From the NCBI GenBank assembly GCA_900551665.1, contig URWW01000035.1, forward strand, positions 1 to 17,369: a DNA stretch of 17,369 nucleotides, read 5' to 3'. Shown piece by piece: positions 6,764 through 14,115 of this stretch. Position 1 is the stretch's first letter; each line of letters starts with the position of its first letter. A model generated the notes under the pieces. The model ran no database searches. It saw only the letters and a program-made list of their open reading frames with translations, and had not been told where the DNA came from. This stretch comes from an uncultured Collinsella sp. (GTDB lineage: Bacteria; Actinomycetota; Coriobacteriia; Coriobacteriales; Coriobacteriaceae). Position numbers and translations under genes: made by a program.

Positions 6764-8125
6764 ATGTCCAACCTTTCTATCCTTTCCGGAAAGACCTATT
6801 TCATCCGCACATTCGGATGCCAGATGAACCTGCACGATTCCGAACGCGTAAGCGGCTTGTTGGATTCCTGCGGTTGCCTGGTTGCTTCTAGTCCCGCGGA
6901 TGCCGACATCGTTATCTTCATGACGTGCTGCGTGCGCGAGGCTGCGGACACCCGCCTGTACGGTCAGTGTTCCTCCTGCAAAAGTCTTCCTGCATCGCCT
7001 TCCGGCAAGCGCGTCATCGCCGTAGGTGGCTGCATCGCCCAGCGCGATGGTGAGGGCCTGCTCACCAATCTCGATAACGTCGACGTCATTTTTGGAACTC
7101 ACTCAATCGCCCATGTCGCCGAACTCCTAGCCGATGCCTTCGCAGACGGCGACCATCATGTCCGTGTTGAGGAAATCGACACCGGCGCTGCCACCGATAT
7201 GCCCTGGCATCGTGAGACTGCTTATCACGCTTGGGTTCCAATCATGACCGGCTGCAATAATTTCTGCAGCTATTGCATCGTCCCATACGTTCGCGGACGC
7301 GAGAAGAGCCGCCCCATGGACGAGATCGTCGATGAGGTGACCGGGCTTGTCCGCCAAGGCGTTCGATCCATCACCCTTCTTGGCCAGAACGTCAACTCCT
7401 ATGGGCGCGACCACGATCACGATCCTCGTTTTGCCGAGCTGCTCCGCCGCGTGGGTGACACCGGAATCGAGCGTATCTACTTCACCTCGTCCCATCCGAA
7501 GGATCTTCTTCCCGAGACGATCGATGCCATGGCCGAGGTCCCCGCTGTCATGCCGCAGCTGCACCTTGCCGTGCAGTCCGGTTCTTCGCGCATCTTGAAG
7601 CTCATGAATCGCAAGTACACGCGCGAGCAATATCTTGACCTGGTGCAGCGAGTCCGCGATCGCATTCCCAATATCGCCCTCACCACGGATATCATCGTCG
7701 GTTTCCCCGGTGAGACGGAAGAGGATTTCGAGCAGACCGTCTCTCTCGTCGATGAAGCGAAATTCGCTCAAGCGTTCACGTTCATCTACTCCAAGCGTGA
7801 GGGAACGCCTGCCGCGAAAATCGTCGATCCCACTCCTCGTGCGGTTATTCAGGACCGCTTCGATCGCCTCGTAAAGCATGTCGAGCAGACCGCCTTCGAC
7901 TTCAACCAAGGTTCGCTGGACACTACCGTCCCCATGCTCATCGAAGGCACCTCCAAGAAGGACCCCAACGTCTTGCAGGGCAAGAGCCCTTGGAACCAAA
8001 CCGTGCACTGTCCCGTGCCTGCCGGCGTTGACCCTGCGACGCTCATCGGCAAGGTCATCGACGTCCACGTCGATACGGCACGCACGTGGTATTTGGCGGG
8101 CGCGTCCCTGGGCGATGCTCGATGA
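6764..8125 (+). CDS. miaB: tRNA-2-methylthio-N6-dimethylallyladenosine synthase MiaB
   Basis: MiaB (453 residues) is a radical-SAM methylthiotransferase that converts i6A37 of tRNAs to ms2i6A37, acting directly after MiaA. The auxiliary iron-sulfur cluster cysteines are C19 (FGCQMN), C55 (TCCVREAA) and C90 (GGCIAQ). The SAM-cluster cysteines C164, C168 and C171 lie in GCNNFCSYCIVPYVRGR. A C-terminal TRAM domain covers about 380-450. The usual 'NTC' around the second cysteine reads MTCC here, giving an extra cysteine, C56. The frame is open upstream to 6659, but that part overlaps spoVS. ATG 6764, one base after the spoVS stop, gives the normal MiaB N-terminus. The stop overlaps the miaA start as ATGA. 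Confidence 0.95.
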   Translation: MSNLSILSGKTYFIRTFGCQMNLHDSERVSGLLDSCGCLVASSPADADIVIFMTCCVREAADTRLYGQCSSCKSLPASPSGKRVIAVGGCIAQRDGEGLLTNLDNVDVIFGTHSIAHVAELLADAFADGDHHVRVEEIDTGAATDMPWHRETAYHAWVPIMTGCNNFCSYCIVPYVRGREKSRPMDEIVDEVTGLVRQGVRSITLLGQNVNSYGRDHDHDPRFAELLRRVGDTGIERIYFTSSHPKDLLPETIDAMAEVPAVMPQLHLAVQSGSSRILKLMNRKYTREQYLDLVQRVRDRIPNIALTTDIIVGFPGETEEDFEQTVSLVDEAKFAQAFTFIYSKREGTPAAKIVDPTPRAVIQDRFDRLVKHVEQTAFDFNQGSLDTTVPMLIEGTSKKDPNVLQGKSPWNQTVHCPVPAGVDPATLIGKVIDVHVDTARTWYLAGASLGDAR

Positions 8126-9042
8126 CGCCAATCGTCGCGATAACGGGACCCACTGCCGTTGGAAAGAGCTCCCTCGCCGATATGCTTGCCATACGATGGG
8201 GGAGTGAGGTTCTTTCCGCCGATGCCATGCAGGTTTATCGCGGTATGGATATCGGAACGGCCAAAACTCCCGTCGACAAACGCCTCGTTCCGCTGCGTCT
8301 CGTCGACTTAGTGGACGTATTTCAACCGTATTCTGCTGCGCAGTTCCAGGCTGACGCGCGCGGTGAGGTCGAGCGATTGAGGGACGAAGGCAAAACGCCC
8401 ATATTTTGCGGCGGCACTGGGCTGTATCTGCGCGCTGCGCTCGATGATATGCACTTCCCCAAGGGGGAGGTCGACGATGAGCGTCGTGAGCGCTATAACA
8501 AGCTCGCCGAGGAGCTTGGTCCCCTCGGAATTCACGCCATGCTCGAGAAGCGCGATCCCAGAAGTGCGGAGATTATTCATCCCAATAACGTTAAACGCGT
8601 CGTTCGCGCGCTTGAAATGTGCGATGAGGGTGTTTCCTACGCCGATCAGGCGGCTGGCTTTTCGCAGCATAATTCGTTTTACGAGCACGTTACCTTTGCA
8701 CTCACTATGGACCGCGCCCGTTTGTACGAGCGGATCGATCGACGCGTTGACGTTATGATGGGTGATGGCCTCCTTGAAGAGGTCAAGGGACTGCTTGATT
8801 GCGGCGCGCGTGACGCGCTCACGTCTATGCAGGCGATCGGATACAAAGAGCTCATCTCTTACCTCGATGGCGAATGCACTCTTTCCGATGCGGTCGACCT
8901 GGTCAAACAGCGCTCCCGCCGCTATGCAAAGCGCCAGATAAGCTGGTGTAAGCGCGACGATCGAACGCGCTGGATCGATCTCGATAGCATGGGGGTTGAA
9001 GACGCCCTCGATCTTATTGAGCGCGAGGTGCTGGAAGGATGA
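8122..9042 (+). CDS. miaA: tRNA dimethylallyltransferase MiaA
   Basis: MiaA (306 residues) transfers a dimethylallyl group to A37 of tRNAs reading UNN codons, making i6A37, the substrate of MiaB encoded just upstream. The P-loop is GPTAVGKSS (9-17). The substrate-binding segment DAMQVYRGMDIGTAKT (34-49) carries the catalytic D34. The 'SRRYAKRQISWCKRD' block is typical of the C-terminal tRNA-binding region. ATG 8122 overlaps the miaB stop by four bases (ATGA). The frame is open to 8086, but that extension lies within miaB and would put extra residues before the normal N-terminus. The stop in turn overlaps the hflX ATG, so the three genes look translationally coupled. Confidence 0.95.
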   Translation: MTPIVAITGPTAVGKSSLADMLAIRWGSEVLSADAMQVYRGMDIGTAKTPVDKRLVPLRLVDLVDVFQPYSAAQFQADARGEVERLRDEGKTPIFCGGTGLYLRAALDDMHFPKGEVDDERRERYNKLAEELGPLGIHAMLEKRDPRSAEIIHPNNVKRVVRALEMCDEGVSYADQAAGFSQHNSFYEHVTFALTMDRARLYERIDRRVDVMMGDGLLEEVKGLLDCGARDALTSMQAIGYKELISYLDGECTLSDAVDLVKQRSRRYAKRQISWCKRDDRTRWIDLDSMGVEDALDLIEREVLEG

Positions 9043-10328
9043 GTCGTTTCGAGCTCATGGACACTGCTCCGACACCGGAGCGCGCCATACTCGTCGGCGT
9101 TGACTGGAGAAGCGATGGTTGGCCCATCGAGCGCTCGCTCGACGAACTCGAACGGCTCGCCGATACGGCGGGCGCCGGCACGGTAGCCCGGCTGACACAA
9201 CGGCTCGACAGACCCGTGCCGAAATCCTATATCGGGTCGGGCAAAGTTGAAGAACTCAAAGGCTTCGTGCAAAGGCTCGATGCCGATGTGGTGATTTTCG
9301 ATGATGACCTGAGTCCCTCTCAGCAGTCCTATCTTGAACGCGCGCTCGGTGAACCGACGAAGGTCATCGACCGTACCGCTCTTATTCTCGACATCTTTGG
9401 TTTGCACGCTCGAACACGCGAAGGCCGCCTGCAAGTCCAGCTCGCACAATTGCAATATCTTTTGCCACGACTGCGGGGCATGTGGAGCCATCTTGCTAAA
9501 GAGCAGACGCGCGGCGGTATCGGCAGCAGGTTCGGTCAGGGTGAGAGCCAGCTGGAAATTGATCGGCGCATGATTCGCAATCGAATCGCCCAACTGAGGC
9601 GTGAACTGCGCGAAGTCGAGAAACGTCGCGACGTCCAATCGAAGAAGCGCAATGACTCACAAACGTTTCGCATTGCGCTCGCAGGCTATACGAATGCCGG
9701 AAAGTCCTCACTACTCAATCAGCTCTGCGGCCCCTCTGTGCTTGCGCAGGATAAGCTTTTCGCCACGCTCGATCCGACGACCCGCTCACTCAGTCTCCCA
9801 GGTGGCAGGAACGTGACCGTTACCGACACCGTCGGTTTTATTCAGAAGCTACCGCACGGCTTAGTCGAGGCCTTCAAATCAACGTTATCGGAAGTCAGGG
9901 ATGCCGATCTCATCCTTCGCGTGGTCGATATCTCCGATGCAGATTATCCACGTCATGTCGATGCCGTAGAGCACGTTCTTGATGAGGTTGGGGCGGCCGA
10001 GCAGCCGGCCGTTACTGTTTACAACAAGATCGACCGACTTGATCCCTCGGAGGTTGAATCACTGAGGCGCCGAGACCCCGGGGCCGTTTTCTTTTCCGCC
10101 GTTAGCGGAGAGGGGAAAGAGGACCTGCTGAATCGGATAATCCATGAAGCTTCGGCATGCGATGCACCGATATCATGCGAGATTCCCTATCGGGAAGGCC
10201 TGCTGTTATCCTCCATCAGGACTCAGGGCAACATTCTTACCGAGGAGTACCTTGAGGATCGGATCAGGCTCGTTTGCAAGGTACCGCGCCATATTGCCGC
10301 GCGCGTCAAACCATATGTGACGGAGTGA
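9039..10328 (+). CDS. hflX: GTPase HflX
   Basis: HflX (429 residues) is a ribosome-binding GTPase that splits stalled or stressed 70S ribosomes. The N-terminal HflX domain includes YIGSGKVEEL (64-73). A glycine/arginine-rich linker follows with 'KEQTRGGIGSRFGQGESQLE' (154-173), then a helical region. The GTPase domain has G1 GYTNAGKS (216-223), G3 DTVGF (263-267), G4 NKID (329-332) and G5 SAVSG (353-357). Length is usual. ATG 9039 overlaps the miaA stop as ATGA, and GGAAGG sits directly before it. The miaA-hflX adjacency is widespread. The stop codon lies within a short palindrome that may terminate transcription from both directions. Confidence 0.95.
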   Translation: MSRFELMDTAPTPERAILVGVDWRSDGWPIERSLDELERLADTAGAGTVARLTQRLDRPVPKSYIGSGKVEELKGFVQRLDADVVIFDDDLSPSQQSYLERALGEPTKVIDRTALILDIFGLHARTREGRLQVQLAQLQYLLPRLRGMWSHLAKEQTRGGIGSRFGQGESQLEIDRRMIRNRIAQLRRELREVEKRRDVQSKKRNDSQTFRIALAGYTNAGKSSLLNQLCGPSVLAQDKLFATLDPTTRSLSLPGGRNVTVTDTVGFIQKLPHGLVEAFKSTLSEVRDADLILRVVDISDADYPRHVDAVEHVLDEVGAAEQPAVTVYNKIDRLDPSEVESLRRRDPGAVFFSAVSGEGKEDLLNRIIHEASACDAPISCEIPYREGLLLSSIRTQGNILTEEYLEDRIRLVCKVPRHIAARVKPYVTE

Positions 10329-10346
10329 GCCGAGGAGCTCACTCCG
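10321..10346. terminator. Palindrome at the hflX end, possible bidirectional terminator
   Basis: CGGAGTGAGC (10321-10330) and GCTCACTCCG (10337-10346) form a perfect 10-bp stem with a 6-base loop. It sits between the convergent hflX and lexA and includes the hflX stop codon. The T-rich tail on either side is weak (ATTCTGAATTAT on the plus strand), so termination is inferred from position and stem strength. Confidence 0.5.
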
Positions 10347-10370
10347 ATTCTGAATTATCGATCCAAATAT

Positions 10371-11009
10371 TTAGAAGCGGCGCATCAGGGCGACAACCTT
10401 GCCGAGTATCGTCGGGTTGTCGGCGTAGATGGGCTCCATGGCGTCATTCTCGGGTTGGAGTCGAACGCGGCCGCGCTCCTTATAGAACGTTTTGACTGTT
10501 GCCGACCCATCGATCATGGCGACGACAATCTCGCCGTTCATGGCGCTTTTCTGCTCGCGCACGATGATGTAATCGCCGTTAAAGATGCCGGCATTGATCA
10601 TGGAATCCCCGTGCACCTCAAGAACGAACGAGCTCGAATCCGTTGCAATCTCAGTGGGCACGGTGAAAGAGTCCTCGATATTTTGCTCTGCGAGAATGGG
10701 CATGCCGGCCGCAACACGACCGACCAGGGGCAATTTGACCGTACCACGGGCAGATGAGGTGGTGGATTCTTCCGGCTTGTACGACGATCCGTCGGAATTG
10801 AACACCTCGAGCGCTCGCGGCTTCGTCGCGTCACGGCGAATCAAGCCATGCTCTTCGAGCGCGCTGAGGTGAGCATGGACAGTGGAGGGAGAAGAGAGTC
10901 CGACGGCGGCCGCCATCTCGCGAACGCTCGGGGGATAGCCCTTTTCCTTTTGATAGGAGCGGATGAAATCGTAAATCTGTTGCTGGCGTTTGGTGATTTT
11001 ACGGCTCAC
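10371..11009 (-). CDS. lexA: SOS repressor LexA
   Basis: LexA (212 residues) represses SOS genes and cleaves itself when RecA filaments form. The N-terminal winged helix-turn-helix covers about 1-65, with PPSVREMAAAVGLSS as recognition region. The self-cleavage site is A101-G102 in GRVAAGMP. The S24-type catalytic pair is S136 (HGDSM) and K173 (ATVKTFYKE). The start is GTG at 11009, giving the usual N-terminus (MSRKITKRQQQIYDFI) and preceded by AAGGGA at good spacing. The open frame reaches 11168 but would add 53 residues translated through the operator region. Three LexA boxes upstream imply autoregulation. It is divergent from the LysM gene and convergent with hflX. Confidence 0.96.
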   Translation of the reverse strand: MSRKITKRQQQIYDFIRSYQKEKGYPPSVREMAAAVGLSSPSTVHAHLSALEEHGLIRRDATKPRALEVFNSDGSSYKPEESTTSSARGTVKLPLVGRVAAGMPILAEQNIEDSFTVPTEIATDSSSFVLEVHGDSMINAGIFNGDYIIVREQKSAMNGEIVVAMIDGSATVKTFYKERGRVRLQPENDAMEPIYADNPTILGKVVALMRRF

Positions 11010-11026
11010 GGCAGATCCCTTCTCAT

Positions 11027-11096
11027 CAAACACTTGTTCGAATATTTCTTGACAGGAACAACTGTTCGAAGATAATAATACACGAACATCCGTTCT
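11027..11096. promoter_or_regulatory. Three LexA boxes in the lexA/LysM divergent promoter
   Basis: Three 14-bp matches to CGAAC-N4-GTTCG begin at 11027 (CAAACacttGTTCG), 11055 (GGAACaactGTTCG) and 11083 (CGAACatccGTTCT). Each has one mismatch in the conserved arms, and starts are exactly 28 bp apart. The first lies in the lexA leader. The second lies in the spacer of the LysM-gene promoter. The third lies at the expected start point of that promoter and in the likely spacer of the lexA promoter. Joint LexA control of both genes follows. Confidence 0.85.
11049..11076 (+). promoter_or_regulatory. Sigma70 promoter of the LysM gene
   Basis: TTGACA (11049-11054) lies 16 bases before GATAAT (11071-11076). 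Overlapping -10 alternatives exist in the GATAATAATA run. A start near 11083 would leave a leader of about 84 bases. A LexA box fills the spacer, so repression by steric block is expected. Confidence 0.75.
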
Positions 11097-11103
11097 AAGA
11101 GAA
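11072..11103 (-). promoter_or_regulatory. Likely lexA promoter (minus strand)
   Basis: On the minus strand TATTAT (plus coordinates 11075-11080, with a second overlapping copy at 11072-11077) is a good -10. The best -35 at 17 bases is the weak TTCTCT (11098-11103). A LexA box lies between them. Transcription would start near 11065, about 55 bases from the lexA GTG. Confidence 0.45.
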
Positions 11104-11166
11104 CGAGTTTTGTCCGAACGGCCATATATATCTATATACAGAGAACAGAGCCGAAAGGAGCACGCC

Positions 11167-11628
11167 ATGAAGAGTCAGATCCGCGTTGATGGAAATCTCG
11201 CCCTCGCCCCCGTCGAGGAGCATCGTTTTACCGTTATCGACGGGTCTGCCGCTCAAAAGGTGGTCGCACCTTCGCGCCCGCAGCTATTCGCCCCGATTGC
11301 ATATCCCAGTAGCACAGTGCTCGATGGTGCCAAAATGATGGACAAACCTGCATTCGCCCTCGTCGCGCTTGCGGTATCTATCTGCGTTGCAGGCATCATG
11401 TTCATGGGGTCCGCCATCTCGGATTCCAAGTTCAACGCGCTTCTGAACGCCCCCGCCAAAGTCGTTGAGGTCGCTGCCGGCGACACGCTGTGGAACATCG
11501 CCGAAAAGAACCCAATCGACGGCCTCTCCATTACTGAAACAGTCGACGCCATCAAGATGGTCAACGACCTCGATTCGGGACTGCTGATTCCCGGCATGGA
11601 GCTTTCCGTTCCCACTGCTGCAAGGTAA
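11167..11628 (+). CDS. Membrane-anchored LysM protein, probable SOS cell-division inhibitor (YneA/DivS/Rv2719c type)
   Basis: This 153-residue protein has a disordered N-terminus (1-60), one membrane helix (about 62-84, 'FALVALAVSICVAGIMFMG') and a C-terminal LysM domain (about 99-148) with the typical VAAGDTLWNIAEK and LIPGMELSVP. LysM binds peptidoglycan. Small LysM proteins divergent from lexA stop cell division during SOS: YneA in Bacillus and Rv2719c in Mycobacterium; DivS of Corynebacterium plays the same part. The identical gene position and the LexA box in its promoter support that role, though the sequence alone shows only anchor and LysM. AAAGGAG at 11154-11160 fixes the ATG at 11167; a longer frame from TTG 11110 has no such site. 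nrdR follows, as in actinobacteria. Confidence 0.82.
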   Translation: MKSQIRVDGNLALAPVEEHRFTVIDGSAAQKVVAPSRPQLFAPIAYPSSTVLDGAKMMDKPAFALVALAVSICVAGIMFMGSAISDSKFNALLNAPAKVVEVAAGDTLWNIAEKNPIDGLSITETVDAIKMVNDLDSGLLIPGMELSVPTAAR

Positions 11629-11672
11629 TAGGTTTCCAGTGGAACTAATTTGTGCTACACCCCCTCCTCGCA

Positions 11673-11681
11673 TGGTATTCT
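11673..11681 (+). promoter_or_regulatory. Possible extended -10 promoter of nrdR
   Basis: TGGTATTCT (11673-11681) is an extended -10 element (TG-N-TATTCT) without a good -35. It lies in the 88-base gap between the LysM gene and nrdR. No NrdR box was recognised nearby. Confidence 0.35.
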
Positions 11682-11716
11682 AATTAAGTTGTCTCGATGG
11701 GAGGGGGGATAGCGAT

Positions 11717-12160
11717 ATGCGTTGTCCAAGCTGTGGACATGATGACACGCGCGTTATTGATTCTCGAGCGCAGGATACAACCAACGCCATCAAGCGCCGG
11801 CGTGAGTGCCGTTCTTGCGGATATCGTTTCACCACGTTCGAGCGATGCGAGGACCCCATCGAAGTCATTAAAAGCGATGGATCCGTCCAGCCCTTTGACC
11901 GCAATAAATTGCTCGTCGGACTGATGCGCGCCACCTCGAAACGGGACATCGACCTGTCCGAACTCAACGCGCTCATCGATGATATCGAGCGCGAGCTTCG
12001 AGGTGGAACGCTGACTGCAATCCGGTCGCACGACATCGGCGACATGGTCCTAAAGAGGCTTGAGCGCATCGATAAGGTCGCTTACATCCGCTTCGCATCC
12101 GTCTATCGCGATTTCCGCGATGTCGATGAGTTTATTTCCGAGCTTGATAAGTTGAGGTAA
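11717..12160 (+). CDS. nrdR: Transcriptional repressor NrdR
   Basis: NrdR (147 residues) represses ribonucleotide reductase genes in response to ATP/dATP. The N-terminal zinc ribbon has C3, C6, C31 and C34 (RCPSCGHDDTRVIDSR ... RECRSCGYRFTT). An ATP-cone domain spans about 46-136, with 'IKSDGSVQPFDRNKLLVGL' at its start and 'VAYIRFASVYRDF' near its end. Length is normal. A G-rich ribosome site (GGAGGGGGG, about 11700-11708) precedes the ATG. dut follows after 2 bases, so both dNTP-pool genes are coexpressed. Linkage of nrdR with lexA and a LysM gene is typical of actinobacteria. Confidence 0.97.
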   Translation: MRCPSCGHDDTRVIDSRAQDTTNAIKRRRECRSCGYRFTTFERCEDPIEVIKSDGSVQPFDRNKLLVGLMRATSKRDIDLSELNALIDDIERELRGGTLTAIRSHDIGDMVLKRLERIDKVAYIRFASVYRDFRDVDEFISELDKLR

Positions 12161-12162
12161 CT

Positions 12163-12606
12163 ATGTCTGAGCTTTCCGTTTCCATCAAGCGTCTCGATCC
12201 GAGCGTCGAACTCCCCTCATATGCTTACGAGGGGGATGCAGGCCTCGACCTGCGTGCCAATGCGGACGTCGTCATCGAGCCCCATCAGCGCGTCCTCATC
12301 CCAACGGGCCTTGCGATAGCGATTCCCGATGGCTACGCGGGCTTTGTGCAGCCGCGCAGCGGCATGGCCCTGAAGCAGGGACTCTCCATCGCCAACACAC
12401 CCGGTCTTATCGACGCCCACTATCGTGGCGAGCTCAAGGTAATCGCGGTGAATCTCGACTCCGAAAAAGCCATCCACATCGAGCGTGGCGAGCGTATCGC
12501 CCAGCTCGTCATCCAGAAGGTGCCCGTTGTGCACCTCGTAGAAGTCGACGAACTCGACGAGACTGACCGCGGTTGCGGCGGTTTCGGTTCGAGTGGCTCG
12601 AAATAA
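12163..12606 (+). CDS. dut: Deoxyuridine 5'-triphosphate nucleotidohydrolase (dUTPase)
   Basis: dUTPase (147 residues, trimeric type) hydrolyses dUTP to dUMP and pyrophosphate, keeping uracil out of DNA and supplying dUMP for thymidylate. All five motifs are present: DAGLDLRA (25-32), PRSGMALK (64-71), GLIDAHYRGELKV (81-93, with the catalytic Asp D84), RGERIAQLVI (108-117) and the C-terminal RGCGGFGSSG (136-145), which closes over the active site. The ATG follows the nrdR stop by 2 bases, with GAGG just upstream. The permease gene begins 34 bases later. Confidence 0.97.
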   Translation: MSELSVSIKRLDPSVELPSYAYEGDAGLDLRANADVVIEPHQRVLIPTGLAIAIPDGYAGFVQPRSGMALKQGLSIANTPGLIDAHYRGELKVIAVNLDSEKAIHIERGERIAQLVIQKVPVVHLVEVDELDETDRGCGGFGSSGSK

Positions 12607-12640
12607 GTCAGTCGGTCCTTGAGCATAGGGGGATAACCAT

Positions 12641-13954
12641 ATGGACCAGTTCTTTAAGTTGGGGGAGCGCAACTCGAACATCGCGACCGAGCTTCGCGCC
12701 GGCCTGACGACGTTCCTGGCGATGGCTTACATCATCGTCGTCAACCCGCTCATCCTGTCTGCAGGCGGCGTTCCCATGACCGCCGCGGTCACTGCCACCT
12801 GCATTGGCGCCGGCATTATGACGATCGCTATGGGCTTCATCTCGAATCGTCCTCTGGCCTGCGCTTCCGGTATGGGCATCAACTCCATCGTCGCCTACAC
12901 GCTTTGCGGTGCGATGGGACTTGGCTGGCAGACTTCCATGGCCATCATCTTTGTTGAGGGCATCGCCATTCTCCTGCTCGTTCTTTGCGGCCTTCGCGAG
13001 GCCATCATGGACGCCATTCCCGTGTCGCTGCGTCATGGCATCTCCATCGGTCTCGGCCTTTTCATCGCTATGATCGGCCTCAAGGACGGCGGCATTATCG
13101 TCGCAAACGAAGCTACTATGGTTTCCCTGGGTAGCGTTACCGACCCCGTCTTCCTCGTTGGCCTCATCTCCATTGTGGCCACGGTCATCCTTTCCTCGAT
13201 GAACGTCAAGGGTGCGTTGCTCTGGGGCATCGTCATCGCATCCGTTCTGGGCATTCCGCTGGGTGTTACCGCGGCTCCGTCCAGCATCGTTGCTCCGCTC
13301 GACTTCTCCACGTTCGGCGCGCCGTTCATGGCTGACGCCGATGGCGTCATGGGTGTCGTCAAGGCCCTCACCACTCCCGCGCTCCTGCTCTTCGCCTTCT
13401 CTCTCATGATGAGCGACTTCTTCGACACCATGGGTACCGCCATGGCCGTCGCCAAGCAGGGCGACTTCCTTACCGACGAGGGTAAGGTCGAGGACATCAA
13501 GCCGATCCTCATCGTTGACTCTGTCGCCGCCGCAGCCGGTGGCGTGTTCGGTGCGTCTTCGATCACCACGTTCGTCGAGTCCGCTTCCGGCGCCGCCGAC
13601 GGTGGCCGTTCCGGTCTCACCTCCATCACTGCGGGCATCCTGTTCCTGCTGGCCGCCTTTTTCTCCCCGTTGATCAGCTGCATCAGCTCTGCTGCGACCT
13701 GCGGCGCTCTGGTGTACGTTGGCTTCCTCATGATGAGCGAGGTCACCGAGATTGACTGGTCCGACATCCTTGAGGGATTCCCGACCTTCATGATCATCAT
13801 CGGTATCCCGTTCACGTACTCCATTTCCAACGGTATCGGCCTCGGCTTCATCGCCTATGTGATCGTGGCCTCCGTCACTGGCAACATCAAGAAGATCCGC
13901 CCGCTCATGTGGGTTGCCGCCGCCGCGTTCCTGGCCTACTTCCTGCTTCTCTAA
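12641..13954 (+). CDS. NCS2-family purine permease (AzgA/PbuG-like)
   Basis: This 437-residue membrane protein has about 12-14 hydrophobic segments and is a proton-coupled nucleobase transporter of the AzgA (PbuG/PbuO) branch, which carries hypoxanthine, guanine or adenine. Diagnostic stretches are LRAGLTTFLAMAYIIVVNP (18-36), ASGMGINSIVAY (about 75-86), DFFDTMGT and SSITTFVESASGAADGGRSG. Substrate cannot be decided from sequence. A GGGGGA ribosome site lies before ATG 12641. It is 34 bases from dut on the same strand with no terminator between, so cotranscription is likely. No purine riboswitch fits in the short gap. A strong terminator follows. Confidence 0.9.
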   Translation: MDQFFKLGERNSNIATELRAGLTTFLAMAYIIVVNPLILSAGGVPMTAAVTATCIGAGIMTIAMGFISNRPLACASGMGINSIVAYTLCGAMGLGWQTSMAIIFVEGIAILLLVLCGLREAIMDAIPVSLRHGISIGLGLFIAMIGLKDGGIIVANEATMVSLGSVTDPVFLVGLISIVATVILSSMNVKGALLWGIVIASVLGIPLGVTAAPSSIVAPLDFSTFGAPFMADADGVMGVVKALTTPALLLFAFSLMMSDFFDTMGTAMAVAKQGDFLTDEGKVEDIKPILIVDSVAAAAGGVFGASSITTFVESASGAADGGRSGLTSITAGILFLLAAFFSPLISCISSAATCGALVYVGFLMMSEVTEIDWSDILEGFPTFMIIIGIPFTYSISNGIGLGFIAYVIVASVTGNIKKIRPLMWVAAAAFLAYFLLL

Positions 13955-13991
13955 TTTCACGCTTCGGCACGCAATCTGAGATGCCAAGACA

Positions 13992-14034
13992 AGGCGCCCC
14001 CGACGAGCATTAACTCGTCGCGGGCGCCTCTTTT
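13992..14034 (+). terminator. Rho-independent terminator after the permease gene
   Basis: A 16-bp stem with one mismatch (13992-14007 with 14014-14029) around loop CATTAA is followed by CTTTT. It lies 37 bases after the stop. The rest of the gap to the next gene (14035-14115) shows no feature. Confidence 0.9.
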
Positions 14035-14115
14035 ACAAGGATATTTGCTTAGCTAGAGCAACGCCGTACTGTCTAGCAGGCCCAGCGGCGCACACGCAGA
14101 GCAAAAGGCAAGTTC

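Noticed and set aside
7127..8131. Minus-strand open frame (334 codons) opposite miaB
   Set aside because: Antisense to the SAM-cluster and TRAM regions of miaB, with no ribosome site or domain of its own.
11010..11168. Extension of the lexA frame by 53 residues
   Set aside because: It would be translated through the promoter and operators. The GTG at 11009 has a ribosome site and gives the normal LexA start.
12607..12640. Possible purine riboswitch before the permease gene
   Set aside because: Only 34 bases separate it from dut, too short for the aptamer, and no conserved purine-aptamer sequence was seen.
12608..13987. Minus-strand open frame (459 codons) opposite the permease gene
   Set aside because: Very rich in Asp/Glu/Gly/His/Arg with no recognisable domain. 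It is the complement of a hydrophobic membrane protein with strong family motifs on the plus strand.
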